A DNA stretch of 64,000 nucleotides from Micrasema longulum (taxonomy: Eukaryota > Arthropoda > Insecta > Trichoptera > Brachycentridae). The notes beneath the pieces are model-generated. The model searched no databases and was not told the origin of the DNA. It worked only from the letters and a program-made list of their open reading frames with translations. Where the stretch lies: NCBI GenBank assembly GCA_022494885.1, contig JAGVSM010000188.1:62001-126000 (forward strand), written 5' to 3'. Shown one piece after another: positions 54,695-64,000 of the stretch. A program made the translations under genes and the position numbers. Positions within the stretch are counted from its first letter, which is position 1, and each line of letters opens with the position of its first letter.

Positions 54695-54770
54695 CTAGCA
54701 GTGGAATAGCGGGGTTGAAACCACGCACCTGCCAATCCGGAATTCGCGACGCTACTTCCGGGATCACAAC
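54695..54770 (-). mobile_element. SINE B head fragment
   Basis: GGAATAGCGGGGTTGAAACC and GCTACTTCCGGGATCACAAC correspond to the reversed SINE B head. It directly abuts a type A SINE. Confidence 0.5.
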
Positions 54771-54771
54771 C

Positions 54772-54935
54772 ATCGCTTGTGGTAAGACACTTGCCTTTCG
54801 CACGAGGGTTTTAGGTTTGATTCCCGGTGTGATCACAATAATGATTAAAGGTGATTTTTCGCAAGCCTGTATCTGTGCTGTCCCATCAGTGAAAGCAGTT
54901 GGTACCCGAAAACTATTTTAACCCGCCCGGCTCGT
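54772..54935 (+). mobile_element. tRNA-derived SINE, type A, diverged
   Basis: CGCTTGTGGTAAGACACTTG (head), GGTTTGATTCCCGGTG (box B), TGATTTTTCGCAAGCCTGTA and GCTGTCCCATCAG (body). Confidence 0.65.
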
Positions 54936-54939
54936 TACA

Positions 54940-55345
54940 GAGATGTAACCGGCGCGGCGTTGCAAATTACACCTAATTAATTCACGGCAAGTACTGCATA
55001 TAAACATTACCATAATTGTTATCTTCTAGATAATCTAATACACGAGGAAAAAAATATCACACGTTTAGGTATATCAGGTAATACTAAAATGAAATATTTC
55101 GTCCATCAGGATCTCCAAAAATGACAAAATATCGAATACCCTGAAACAAATATATAAAACATGAATTTGAGTCAAAGAGATGTAATCTAATTAGATTGCT
55201 TAGCGCGCCACACAAATAATTTAAGATAAAAAGAGAGTGATTAACAGGCGATCATTTTCTAATCTCAGGTTACCAAACAGTGACTCGAGGAAGTTTTTTC
55301 CACCTACAATGTTAAAGGTTAAAGACCGAGTCTTCCTATCGGTAT
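54940..55345. other. Unannotated stretch
   Basis: Nothing recognised. Confidence 0.4.
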
Positions 55346-55349
55346 CTCT

Positions 55350-55445
55350 CCTTTCATTTTCTAAAAACGAATTATTTACAACTCGTTGAAAATGGTCCTA
55401 AGAATGAAATATTCAGGTAAATCATAAGAACGCAAATATTTCTTT
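55350..55445 (+). mobile_element. SINE B body fragment
   Basis: TTCATTTTCTAAAAACGAAT, TTTACAACTCGTTGAAAATG and GGTAAATCATAAGAACGCAA are the SINE B body in plus orientation. The head is missing. Confidence 0.65.
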
Positions 55446-55449
55446 TCAT

Positions 55450-56335
55450 AAAAAAAAATGCCTTAAATTTATTGTGATTTGTAATGAAATTTCGGTAAAA
55501 TAAATAAATTAGAATTTAAATAAATAACAACTTCCACTCGTTTTTCTTGCCATGTGACCAATAACGTAAATCGGAAATCGTTTGACTGCTCCAAGTAATT
55601 TATTATTGTTTCTAAACGGCTGACAACCAACGTGGAAGTTAATTACCTTCTTTGATAGTTTAATCAATCAATTTTCAAGCAACGTGATCTTTACATTTAG
55701 GAATTATTAACTTTTCCTGATAAATTCAAAAGCGCCGCGTGACATTTTATTGGGAAAACGGTGTCACGGGATAGCTTCCCGTTAGAAATCTCTAGTATAA
55801 TTAAATCTAGGTTAACTCAAAATAAACTGCGACTTCACACATATGAGCCTAATGTGATCAGTCGAACGCTTCAATGGCCAGTTCCGACTTAGAATATTAG
55901 ACTATTTATTCGGTTTGTTAGTTATTTGGTGGAGAAATGGGAGATTCTCAGGGGAACCCCATAATATGGTGACCGATAGTTTCCGAACTCTCGTCTTTGA
56001 GAGAATGGTCTCTGGGCATAATGTGATCAGTCGAATGGTCTCTGGGCATGAATTGAACAAATATTTTTTGCCATCCTTTCCCATCAACAGAAAGTGGTGT
56101 TGCTTTTCTAATTCTTGGTGTTAAAATTCTGACCGGATGCTTTTCAAGCAATGACCCTTATTTACAAAAAAAATATCTGTAGATCTTCCTAAATCAAAGT
56201 CGAATGATAATAATTATATTTTTAAACATGGTTTTTCACAAATTCCATAACAAAATAAACTGTCGGTAGGCAACAGATATACAATATCATTATAAAATGG
56301 ATTATACTAAGCCGATATTTCAGTCGGTCAACAAT
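55450..56335. other. Unannotated stretch with small direct repeats
   Basis: ATGGTCTCTGGGCAT occurs twice (56004-56018 and 56035-56049) and TAATGTGATCAGTCGAA twice (near 55851 and 56018). Overlapping 60-70-codon frames on both strands show no known motif. Confidence 0.4.
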
Positions 56336-56468
56336 TCAGGGAAATATCTGTGATGTCGCGGAAAAGGGGTACAAGTCGGGTTTTTCTTGATATTTTGAGT
56401 TTTTACTTCCATTTGAAACTCTATTGAACATCACACAAGAAAAACGGGTACAATTTTTTCGTTTTAAA

Positions 56469-57000
56469 CTTATAATATTAGAAATCAAACACTGATTTGA
56501 GTCTACTGAAACCTTTATTTTATTTTTACAAATATAAAAACAAAAATTTCGTGACATTTTTTTCGCCTTGTTACGGCATTTTCAAACGAATGTGAAGATT
56601 AGATGGATTGAATGTCCCTGCATGAATAAAGCTTCGTTAATTATCTCACAATACTTACTTTGTTATATTTTTTCTGAAATTCAAAAATAAATATAAATAC
56701 CTAAATTCCCCATTACCTTTAAAACACTTAGCCTTGCCCTTAACCATTGGTTTTTCCTCAATTATGATTAATGTACATGCTATAGTTCAAAAGATTATTT
56801 TTATTTTCTACTTAAGTATCTTGAATTATATAACTATATAAGGACATTCAATCCATCTAATCTTCACATTCGTTTTTAAATGCCCTAACAGGGCGAAACA
56901 ATTGTCACGAAATTTTTGTTTTTATTTTTTTTATATTTGTAAAAATAAAATTAAGTGTTCAGTAGACTCAAATCAATGTTTAATTTTAAATATTATAAGT
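56469..57000. mobile_element. Long fold-back element F, copy 2
   Basis: Same arms as 25361-25839 (left end TTATAATATTAGAAATCAAA, inner CGCCTTGTTACGGCA and GTGAAGATTAGATGGATTGA, and their complements on the right). The 40-bp outer extension seen beside copy 1 is here on the right (57001-57042). Confidence 0.85.
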
Positions 57001-57044
57001 TTAAATATGGATTTCTACAAAATAAACACCAAATCAATGAATCA

Positions 57045-57770
57045 AACAATTTTATGTATTCACCATTTTAACAATAATAACGTGGCTTTATATTTAAACC
57101 TAAGTCGATATTTGTAAAAGAGACTCAATTCGTGTTGGGCCTTCTTTCAATTATTTTTTCATGAAATTTGTAACATGGAAAAGGGGCACAAGCCGACTTG
57201 CGCAGCAGTGCCATATCGGTGCAATGCAATAACATTTATTTGTGATATGGTTAAACGGCATATATTTTGTAGAACTCTATCCTCGCGCCGCACCACCCCA
57301 AATTGCCACGTATTTTACAAAAAATCTTTCCAGAGACGGCTGCTGAATGAATTGTTGTTGATTGGTATTTTAAATTTAATAACTGTTTTATAATTTTTTA
57401 TATAAAATAATGTTAACATGTAAATTTACTCTGTTTTTATTTCTTAGACTGCAGATTTGTTTTGATATTTTGAATAACCTTACTACTACTATTTTTGCCA
57501 TCTATGAGAGAACAGAACGCCACATGCGTCTGTCCTAACATACATTTCTAGCTTCTTCCGCTTTCATGCATCTTTTCATAAATGCCCTTCGATGATCACG
57601 TCTTACTTAGTCATCCTAGGTTACCATGTATATTTGTTTTATATTTTTTTCGTCATGTACTCGTTCCATATGACCAACCATGTTAGTGACACTTTGTTAA
57701 TCTTATCAATTATACATGTATTAGATAACTTGAAACAACACTGGCAAATGAATGTTTGCCAAATAAGACA
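57045..57770. other. Unannotated stretch
   Basis: A 72-codon frame at 57175 and an 86-codon frame at 57592 show no known domain; the end of the second overlaps the RTE3 fragment. Confidence 0.4.
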
Positions 57771-57774
57771 AAAT

Positions 57775-58075
57775 TACCAGTTCGCTGTGGAATCCTGGTG
57801 CCGATGGGAACGAAGTATGGGTTTGGAAAAAGCAAGTATGACAGTAGGCTAAATTTTCTTGAAATACGATCTCTCAGGTTAATGTGGTGAAACTATAAGC
57901 GTACATGGCATGACCAAATCCAATCTCAAAAGTCGTAATAATCAGCGTACGTTTATAAGATGTATGAATGTAGAGGGAGCAAGATCTGTTTTCAAAGACA
58001 ATGATACGGCGTGATACTCTTAGCTTACAGAAACAATAAAATGGCTTGATGATTTGTTGTTGTTGATGTATGCCA
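57775..58075 (+). mobile_element. RTE-like LINE 3' fragment (family RTE3) with internal deletion
   Basis: TGTGGAATCCTGGTGCCGAT and GTATGGGTTTGGAAAAAGCA align with 28316-28365. After a deletion, GTATGAATGTAGAGGGAGCA and a tail with TGATTTGTTGTTGTTGATG align with the ends of the other two RTE3 copies. Heavily decayed. Confidence 0.75.
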
Positions 58076-58599
58076 GAAGTTGCTGTGTCCGTTTTCTTAT
58101 TTTATTTTTCCTCACAAAGTTACATTAATATTGTGTTCTTAAAACTTAGTATTTTTCTGTTTAACCCCAAGTGAGAATCTTTGTGGACACTATATTCTTT
58201 AACTAGGAAGCGGGCATGAAATGGTTAGGATAAATGTAGAAAAAGTGTAAATATTAAACACTCGGCAATATAAATATAAAGCCAAAATGAGTCTATGAAT
58301 TGTAGCCTAATTGAACTTAGTGCTAAAACGATTGAAAAAAAGAAAGAAAAAAACAAGGTGTCTTAAATATACTGAAATATGTAATGTTTACAAGCAATGA
58401 ATGTGTCAACTCATAAACAACACTTGATTAAAAAATACTTTATTATTAAAAATAACAAATGTAACTCATTTATTTTGTAATAATAAAAAAAAAACATCCA
58501 GGCTTTAGAAGTCAATAAGTAAAACAACCTTACTGTAAAATTACGCCATGCCGACTTATGCCCCTTTTCCGCGTCACCACAGAAATATAATCCCTTAAA

Positions 58600-58770
58600 T
58601 TCATGCCAGGGTTTTTCCCTTGGTCTATTCTCGACATTTCCCTGGAAATATTATAAGCTTGTTTAATAAAACTGTTTTTCTCACCGGTATTCTCAAATGA
58701 GGCGCTGAGAGATAACGCAAATATATTTATATGTAATCTGAGTAGGTACGTAGCAAGATAAAAAATCTCG
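58600..58770. other. Unannotated stretch
   Basis: Nothing recognised. Confidence 0.3.
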
Positions 58771-58774
58771 TGCT

Positions 58775-58865
58775 ATTACAACAGAGACCGAGGATATTTT
58801 TGAGAAACAATTATGGAAATCTGTGAATTTAAAGAGCATGTGATTTGGTAGTGTCTGGTTTGTTG
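58775..58865 (+). repeat. R1 repeat, part A, diverged
   Basis: ATTACAACAGAGACCGAGGA, TTTTTGAGAAACAATTATGG and a decayed middle. Confidence 0.55.
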
Positions 58866-58869
58866 TTAA

Positions 58870-59685
58870 TTAATTGTTTGTGCAACATAGCATCGAAACA
58901 TCTTGGCTTACGAAAAATTACATCAGATAATTATTGTGATCTCACTGGGCTGGGAATGAAATCTGAAACCCGTGTGCAAAAGAAAGCTTACTCCGATGAG
59001 GAAACGACTCAATGCTATGGTTTAATTGTTTAAATTTGTAATTTGTCGGTTAATCCATTTGAAATTGATTATCAGCTTACATATTATTCACAAATTTACA
59101 ATGGCTCATTAGGCCATATCCATGTGAAGCCACAATTATTCATTAATAGAGAGAAAAATTCTAATAAAATTAAAATAAATACTTAAAATTATATAGTAAA
59201 AATATTAAGAATAAAAAAAACAACTTTAACAAAAGTAAAAAATAAAAGATTTAAAATATACATGGTTAGGTACAAGCATAATCCAGAAAACAGAAATGCG
59301 AATGAATATCAAATTAAAATAATTGGAAAAAAATAAATGCTTAATATTAAAAAATGTTATTATTTATTATTTGACACTTTATCTACATATAATATAGGGG
59401 TGGGCATATTGCCCTAAGGCAATTTCTTCCTACCTACCCAAACCGTTTAGTTTGATAAAAAATACAAGCACATGGACATATTCTAAGGAAAAATACTGAA
59501 TTCTAAAATTTTCTACCAAATTAAAAACAAATATTAACCAAAAATTTACACTTTATTATGAATAGAGGAGAGAAGATGGTAAGAAAAGAAGAAGGAGAAA
59601 GGAACAACTTAAATATTTAGATAAATATATTAGATTAATAAATATTAGAATTTAAAATAATAAGACATTATTGTTTTAATATTAT
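58870..59685. other. Unannotated AT-rich stretch
   Basis: Nothing recognised. Confidence 0.4.
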
Positions 59686-59687
59686 TT

Positions 59688-59815
59688 ATTTATTTATTAA
59701 CAGACATTGTCCATGTATACAATTTATAGGGTTTAAATATTACAAAAAAAAAACATTGACAAACATAAGGAACACCAAGACAAGATATGGACTTTTTATA
59801 AGCTATTATGATTAT
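59688..59815 (-). mobile_element. Jockey-like LINE 3' end
   Basis: The minus strand matches 54236-54382 (ACAGACATTGTCCATGTATA and TGACAAACATAAGG on plus are the complements of that tail) and ends in the same AATAAATAAATA tail (TTATTTATTTATTAA on plus at 59688). No coding part. Confidence 0.75.
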
Positions 59816-59934
59816 GATCTATAAATTATAAATAGAAACAATGAGCAATTAATATCATATTTACATGTACACACATATATAAACAGGAAATAATTATAAA
59901 ATTTAATGAGTTTATAATTGTAGACCAAGTATCT

Positions 59935-60035
59935 TTTGGATTAAACCCCTGAGGAGTTAATTAAAATTGGCAAATATTTTAACAGTTACGTGATCTCTAC
60001 AATACGAGAATATGGATGTCTAGGCATTGTAAACA
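59935..60035 (+). repeat. R1 repeat, parts C-A, truncated
   Basis: GGATTAAACCCCTGAGGAGT (C) then GATCTCTACAATACGAGAAT and ATGGATGTCTAGGCATTG (A). Confidence 0.5.
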
Positions 60036-60039
60036 CATT

Positions 60040-60600
60040 TAAAAAATAAAGTCAATATTTTCTCCAAGTTGTTTCCCTAATTTTTCCAAAGTATTGTTGA
60101 TTTTTGTCAAACCTATTCTTAGAATTGATTTATACTATAATTTGAGTAACTAAGCAGATTAAAATAAGAAATTGATTAAAGAAATCCAGCCCATTCTTAA
60201 ATACTTTAATTTTTGCCTAGCGACAGAAAAATGAAAAGAAGTTTCCTGGATTTAGTCGATATAATGCCTTTTAAATACTCACATTGTGAAGAAGGCGCAG
60301 TGAACCATGTGAAATAAAGGTGTGAGCTGTGTGGGAGTCGGATAGCAACAGGCCTTCGGGTTTTTGCTCCCAACGACTTAATTTCGCTCTCCACTTTATG
60401 AAAAATCGTGCCAATCTTTATATTTTCCCTGTCGTTTAACTTGACGTTTATCCATATATTTCTCTTTGAGTATATATTTTTTTTTTTTTTATTCAAAATA
60501 CAAAAAATATCTTTAAACTTCTAAATTTTAAAATACTTGCAACTCAAAATTATAATTTACTGAAGAAAAAATCGGTTTGCAATATTTTAAATATATAATC
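60040..60600. other. Unannotated stretch
   Basis: A 96-codon minus frame (60206-60496) shows no known motif and ends in an A-rich stretch. Not called as a gene. Confidence 0.35.
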
Positions 60601-60639
60601 AGGGTCAGGGTCAGAGTAAATAAATAATTAGTGACGGGC

Positions 60640-61395
60640 CTTCAGGCCACTGTAGAAAGCCAAAAAGTTACTCCGCATACATGGGTTTAAAAATCAATCC
60701 TGCAAAAACTCATGTACTGTGTAACACTTCATACTTTGATGTCCAAAATCCTATGACTTGTCAAACCAAGTCATTAAAAGGGTCGAGAGTTTTTAATACC
60801 TTGGAGTATTTGTTACGGATAATGACAGCTTTCAAAAAGAACTGGGAGTGCGGCTAGGAATAGCAGGATCTTCATTCAACAGTATGAAGTTCGGACATTT
60901 ACTCAGTGAAAAAAAAATGCCGCCTATATAACGCCTGCATAACACCTATTCTCCTCAAAAGATGCGTATCGTGGCACCTCACTAGGCCCAAAACAGAAAA
61001 ATACTTAGTTAAGAGAATAGGTGTCTCAGAACAATCTTGGGTATGCGGTGGTTTGACTTTGTGAGGAATGAAGTAATAAGAGAATGAACGCAGCAAACTC
61101 GGACGACAACTGTCATAAAACGGAGGCGATACTGTTGGCTTGGCCATGCTTCGCGGATCCCTTCTGAGAGCTTTAACCACGCTTGCCTATTTTACAAGGC
61201 ATCGGGTTCTCGACGTCTTGGACGTCCACTGCTGACTGTTCGTCGGCAGTTCATGTCAGAACTACGGGACACGAACCTGACTTGGGCGGACGCGCACGAG
61301 CTGGCAGCCGACAAAAATGCCCGGAGGATCTTCTTGGACACTATAAGCTTCAACTTGGGAGGGGACATGGAATGATGATGATGATAAATAATACA
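60640..61395 (+). mobile_element. RTE-like LINE, C-terminal part of ORF2 with microsatellite tail
   Basis: Pieces in shifted frames read GLKINPAKTHVL, then LGVFVTDNDSFQKELGVRLG and IAGSSFNSMK, then LYNACITPILL. A continuous last segment follows: RRRYCWLGHASRIPSESFNH, then SRRLGRPLLTVRRQFMSELR and LTWADAHELAADKNARRIF, stopping at 61373-61375. This is the RTE-clade C terminus (WLGH box, then GRP..T..R). It is followed at once by TGATGATGATGATAAATAA, a short tandem tail as is usual for RTE elements. The last 80 or so codons are open; earlier frameshifts make the copy inactive. Antisense frames here are shadows. Confidence 0.88.
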
Positions 61396-61399
61396 AAAG

Positions 61400-62100
61400 A
61401 TGTTTTTGGGGATATAAATTTTTTGGCCTAGCACATCATAATAATCATCAATTAAGTTTAATCATAATGGTCTGGATAAAAGTTATACCCTTTTAACCGT
61501 TTTTCAACACGTTATATGTTTTTCAGCATATTGTACGTATTGCAAGACTTTTTTTATATTTTGTTTTTTTTTCTTATTTTTCTTCTTACTCGTATTAGGA
61601 CACTCCACCATGGAGGTAATCGTCATGGGAATTTTTATTTTGTCTTCGACCGCTCTGAAAAAGGATTGAAAGCTACAGTGGAACCAATCTTTTAAGTTTT
61701 AGAGTCAGAAGAAATGTTCTCCTACACTGCGTTTTCCCATAAATTTATTTTGTAATATGATAGACGATTTCGCAATTCTCTCCCCGCATAATATGTCCAA
61801 ATCAGTTCTCTTTCAATTGAAAATTGTATAGTTAAGAAAATCATAAACTCTAGAAATAAAAACGAATAGCCTAGTTTTCACATTTCCCAGTAATTCCTTC
61901 ATCTAGGTTACAGTATCTATCAAAACAATATTTCTTACGTCGTTATTGGGATATTTATTTTTTTAATTATTTACAATTTTAAAAAACCCGTTAGGGTTAC
62001 ATTAGAAATTTAATATTGTCTAGTCATTTTATGTCTCGTCTAGTCTAGTTAGTTCAGTCATCATGTGCTTTTTCATCATTGGTACATAAAACTATTTTGT
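61400..62100. other. Unannotated AT-rich stretch
   Basis: Nothing recognised. Confidence 0.4.
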
Positions 62101-62104
62101 GTAT

Positions 62105-62170
62105 TATTGAAATTTTTATAGACAAGGCTGGATTCCACCCCTCGGGGAGTTGATTATCATTGTTTTTAAA
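62105..62170 (+). repeat. R1 repeat, part C fragment
   Basis: TTTTATAGACAAGGCTGGAT and CCACCCCTCGGGGAGTTG. Confidence 0.6.
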
Positions 62171-62174
62171 AACA

Positions 62175-62600
62175 TTTTTTTCCAACACGGATTTTATTTC
62201 TAGCAAACTGGGATGAATATGAAAGCAAAGTCGTATATTGATAAATTGTTAGTAATCAACATAAATATAAAAAGTTTTCTTAATAATGTACACAGGAAGT
62301 GCTTAAATAAGTTGACTTTATTTTATTGATCGCGAAAATGTTTAATTGAATTCCGTGGTAAAACCTAATTAGAAAATAATTGACTTATATTGGCAGTAAA
62401 AATTTATCAATTGCTATTTGATTTTGGGGTTGATTAATGCCAAAAGAAATTTATTTCAAAGATTTGGTATTTATTTATAGATTGATTCCAACCCTTAAAA
62501 GCAATTTGTACGATTACCAAAAGGAAATTAAAAACAAATTAACGTCTCAATTCTTTAATAGGATTTTTCAAGCACAAATTAAAAAAAATTGCATATTTAT
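62175..62600. other. Unannotated AT-rich stretch
   Basis: Nothing recognised. Confidence 0.35.
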
Positions 62601-62604
62601 GATT

Positions 62605-62870
62605 AACTAAAATGTTTAAGTTTTGGGGCCATTTTCATTAGGTCGTAAATAATTATTGAAGTTTAGAAGTAAACTCTTAGGGGAATTTCTTAGTGGAAAC
62701 ATTTGAAACTATCCCCACACTATCTTACCTATGTATAACTGGTCTTTTATTTCTATAAAATAAAGTTTTTTTAGATGATGGGAAACAAGCTGTGGTAGGG
62801 CGGGATTCGAATCTCGGACGTCCTGATCCGGAGTTCAAGGCACTACCCACGTTACCACAAACCATCTTTT
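62605..62870 (-). mobile_element. tRNA-derived SINE, type B, interrupted or expanded
   Basis: The body (AAGTTTTGGGGCCATTTTC, GGTCGTAAATAATTATTG) is at 62610-62665 and the head (GTGGTAGGGCGGGATTCGAA, then CACTACCCACGTTACCACAA) at 62790-62870 on the minus strand. About 100 bp of unrelated sequence lies between them. Confidence 0.65.
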
Positions 62871-63119
62871 ATCATCATGTTTTCATTGAGTTTTAATTAA
62901 AAATAAATTCTCTATTTTATAATGTGTTTTGAATTTTTGGGAATCCAAAAATAAATCTGATATAATTTTTTTCAATCGGGTTTAAAAATATTTGTAATCC
63001 TATTTTCTTTTACGTATAAAAAAAAAACTGAATTTATGTACATTTTTAACACGACATTCTGTTTTTTTTTATTGTGTTATTTATAAATTGACCGACAGTA
63101 AACGGATACTAAACTAACA

Positions 63120-63440
63120 AATTTTCAACCATATTTTGAGTTTGTCAAAATGTTTGTAAAAAAAAGGATTTTACTAGCTAGGGATTAATATAAAAAATTG
63201 CAACAGAGAAAAACATGAAAAACAGAATAAGAAATATGGAAGTTTTAGTGGCCACATTACACATTATGTAACATTCACCCCTTTGCTTATGTTTGAACAT
63301 CCATATGATAAAAAAATATTTCATTTTTGTGAAGTTAAAAAGCTGAAACCTTTATATTAACGTTTATGAGATTGATCTGACTGAATTATTTTTCATACTA
63401 GGCAACGCTTAAAAACATTTTTCAATTTTTATACTTTAAA
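63120..63440 (+). repeat. R1 repeat, C-A-B
   Basis: TATTTTGAGTTTGTCAAAAT (C), AATTGCAACAGAGAAAAAC and AGTGGCCACATTACACATTA (A), AAAAAGCTGAAACCTTTATA and CATACTAGGCAACGCTTAAA (B). The left half of a large palindrome centred on 63500-63690. Confidence 0.8.
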
Positions 63441-63499
63441 CCTACTGGATCAAGGAGAGCAAATTAAATTTCAAAAATATTTTTAAGCTATTGAGTTTT

Positions 63500-63690
63500 T
63501 CTACTGACATTTCTTGGTGGAACTGCATTTTAATTATAATAATAAAAATACTTTATAGTTTTATTCCACTTTTATTTATACCAGTCTGACGATGTCGGTC
63601 ACGACGAAACCCGGTTACTGGTAAAAAATTATAAATTAAATATAAATAAAAGTGGAATAAAACTATAAGGTATTTTTATTATTATATTTT
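63500..63690 (+). repeat. Fold-back repeat H2 carrying a hammerhead-like core, copy 2
   Basis: Arms AAAAATACTTTATAGTTTTA..TTTATA (63543-63580) and TATAAATAAAAGTGGAATAA..TTTTT (63640-63677) are near-perfect reverse complements. The core at 63579-63623 is between them. Same unit as 10185-10380. Confidence 0.75.
63579..63623 (+). ncRNA. Hammerhead-ribozyme-like motif (H2)
   Basis: Stem I TACCAGT (63579-63585) pairs perfectly with ACTGGTA (63617-63623), 7 bp. Between them are CTGACGA (63586-63592), one extra T, stem II GTCG-GTCA-CGAC (63594-63605), GAAA (63606-63609), stem III ACC/GGT with a single-base loop (63609-63615), and cleavage base T (63616; triplet GUU, an allowed NUH). The core is complete apart from the extra base before stem II. 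The tiny stem III suggests activity only as a dimer, as proposed for Penelope-type hammerheads. Confidence 0.52.
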
Positions 63691-63860
63691 TAAGCGTTGC
63701 CTAGCAGGTAGAATAGCTCAGTTAAATGAAATTGAGAAATATGAATGGTCAAACCTAGGCAAAATGGTGAATATTAAACAGTGTGTAAAGTGGCCACATA
63801 AACTTCCGTATTTCCTTTTCTTAAACTTTCTTCATCTCTGTTGTAAAATTTTGTACATTT
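63690..63860 (-). repeat. R1 repeat, inverted A-B
   Basis: TAAGCGTTGCCTAGCAGGTA, AGTGTGTAAAGTGGCCACAT and CTTCATCTCTGTTGTAAAAT on plus. The right half of the palindrome around the H2 unit. Confidence 0.75.
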
Positions 63861-64000
63861 TTTTCTCAAGTTGATATGAAGTCAATGTTGCATCATTGAT
63901 AAAATATAATAAACAAGAGACGTTAGTATTTTTATTTAATTTATTATTTTAAACGGACGGATAAAAGATTTCATATTCCAAGAACATTGTTTTATAATTT

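Larger units (their letters stand above)
56338..58597. mobile_element. Possible 2.26-kb DNA element with related inverted ends
   Basis: GCGGAAAAGGGGTACAAGTC near 56355 (plus) is matched in reverse by a GCGGAAAAGGGGCATAAGTC end near 58555-58575 (minus), with ATATYTCTGTGRTG-like sequence outside both. A third related segment lies at 57174-57200. The fold-back at 56469-57000 and the RTE3 piece at 57775-58075 lie inside. No transposase is visible. Confidence 0.35.

Noticed and set aside
61192..61434. 80-codon minus frame over the RTE C terminus
   Set aside because: Antisense of the conserved WLGH...GRP segment; the sense frame explains the conservation.
1..64000. CRISPR arrays, prokaryotic operons, rRNA genes
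   Set aside because: Repeats are long, diverged and transposon-like rather than regularly spaced short repeats, and coding content is eukaryotic retroelement remnants.

Overview
This is an AT-rich stretch of eukaryotic nuclear DNA, most likely from an arthropod and probably an insect. The only gene-like locus has a TATA box and a TCAGT-type initiator at canonical spacing. The dominant repeats are jockey-like and RTE-like non-LTR retrotransposon remnants, tRNA-derived SINEs and fold-back DNA elements. There is no operon structure, no prokaryotic gene, no rRNA and no tRNA gene that I trust. The species cannot be told from the sequence.

Host content is sparse. One locus stands out: a single-exon 160-codon reading frame on the minus strand (44995-45477). 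It is far more GC-rich than its surroundings and has a clean core promoter at 45799-45766 and plausible poly(A) signals downstream. The protein is small, serine-rich and basic, with a compact C-terminal motif; I do not recognise the family. A CpG-rich patch at about 4340-4600 may be a second promoter, with low confidence. No multi-exon host gene could be followed.

The rest is a transposon graveyard. (1) LINE 3' ends: RTE-like pieces at 90-290, 27076-27620, 28120-28735 (tail at 29226-29290), 57775-58075 and 60640-61395. Jockey/CR1-like C-terminal pieces lie at 17940-18903, 20620-20975, 33800-34770, 38782-39435, 40130-40545, 42160-42545, 53838-54385 and 59688-59815. All are 5'-truncated, and almost all carry stops or frameshifts. 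(2) tRNA-derived SINEs of at least five types (called A-E here). (3) A very abundant family, here called R1, whose parts C-A-B occur isolated, head-to-tail with a period near 360 bp, and as inverted pairs. (4) MITEs and fold-back elements, two of them with clear 4-bp target duplications.

The most interesting signal is a set of fold-back repeats that carry hammerhead-ribozyme-like cores. In the best copies (54574-54615 and 63579-63623) the conserved CUGANGA and GAAA boxes, a stem II hairpin, a complementary stem I and an NUH cleavage triplet are all in the right order. Stem III is only about 3 bp, so cleavage would probably need a dimer, and there is one extra base before stem II. This layout recalls the short hammerheads described in Penelope-like elements. 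Two of these units sit at the centre of inverted R1 copies (9963-10445 and 63120-63860), which suggests a linked, undescribed composite element. No protein-coding part of such an element is present here.
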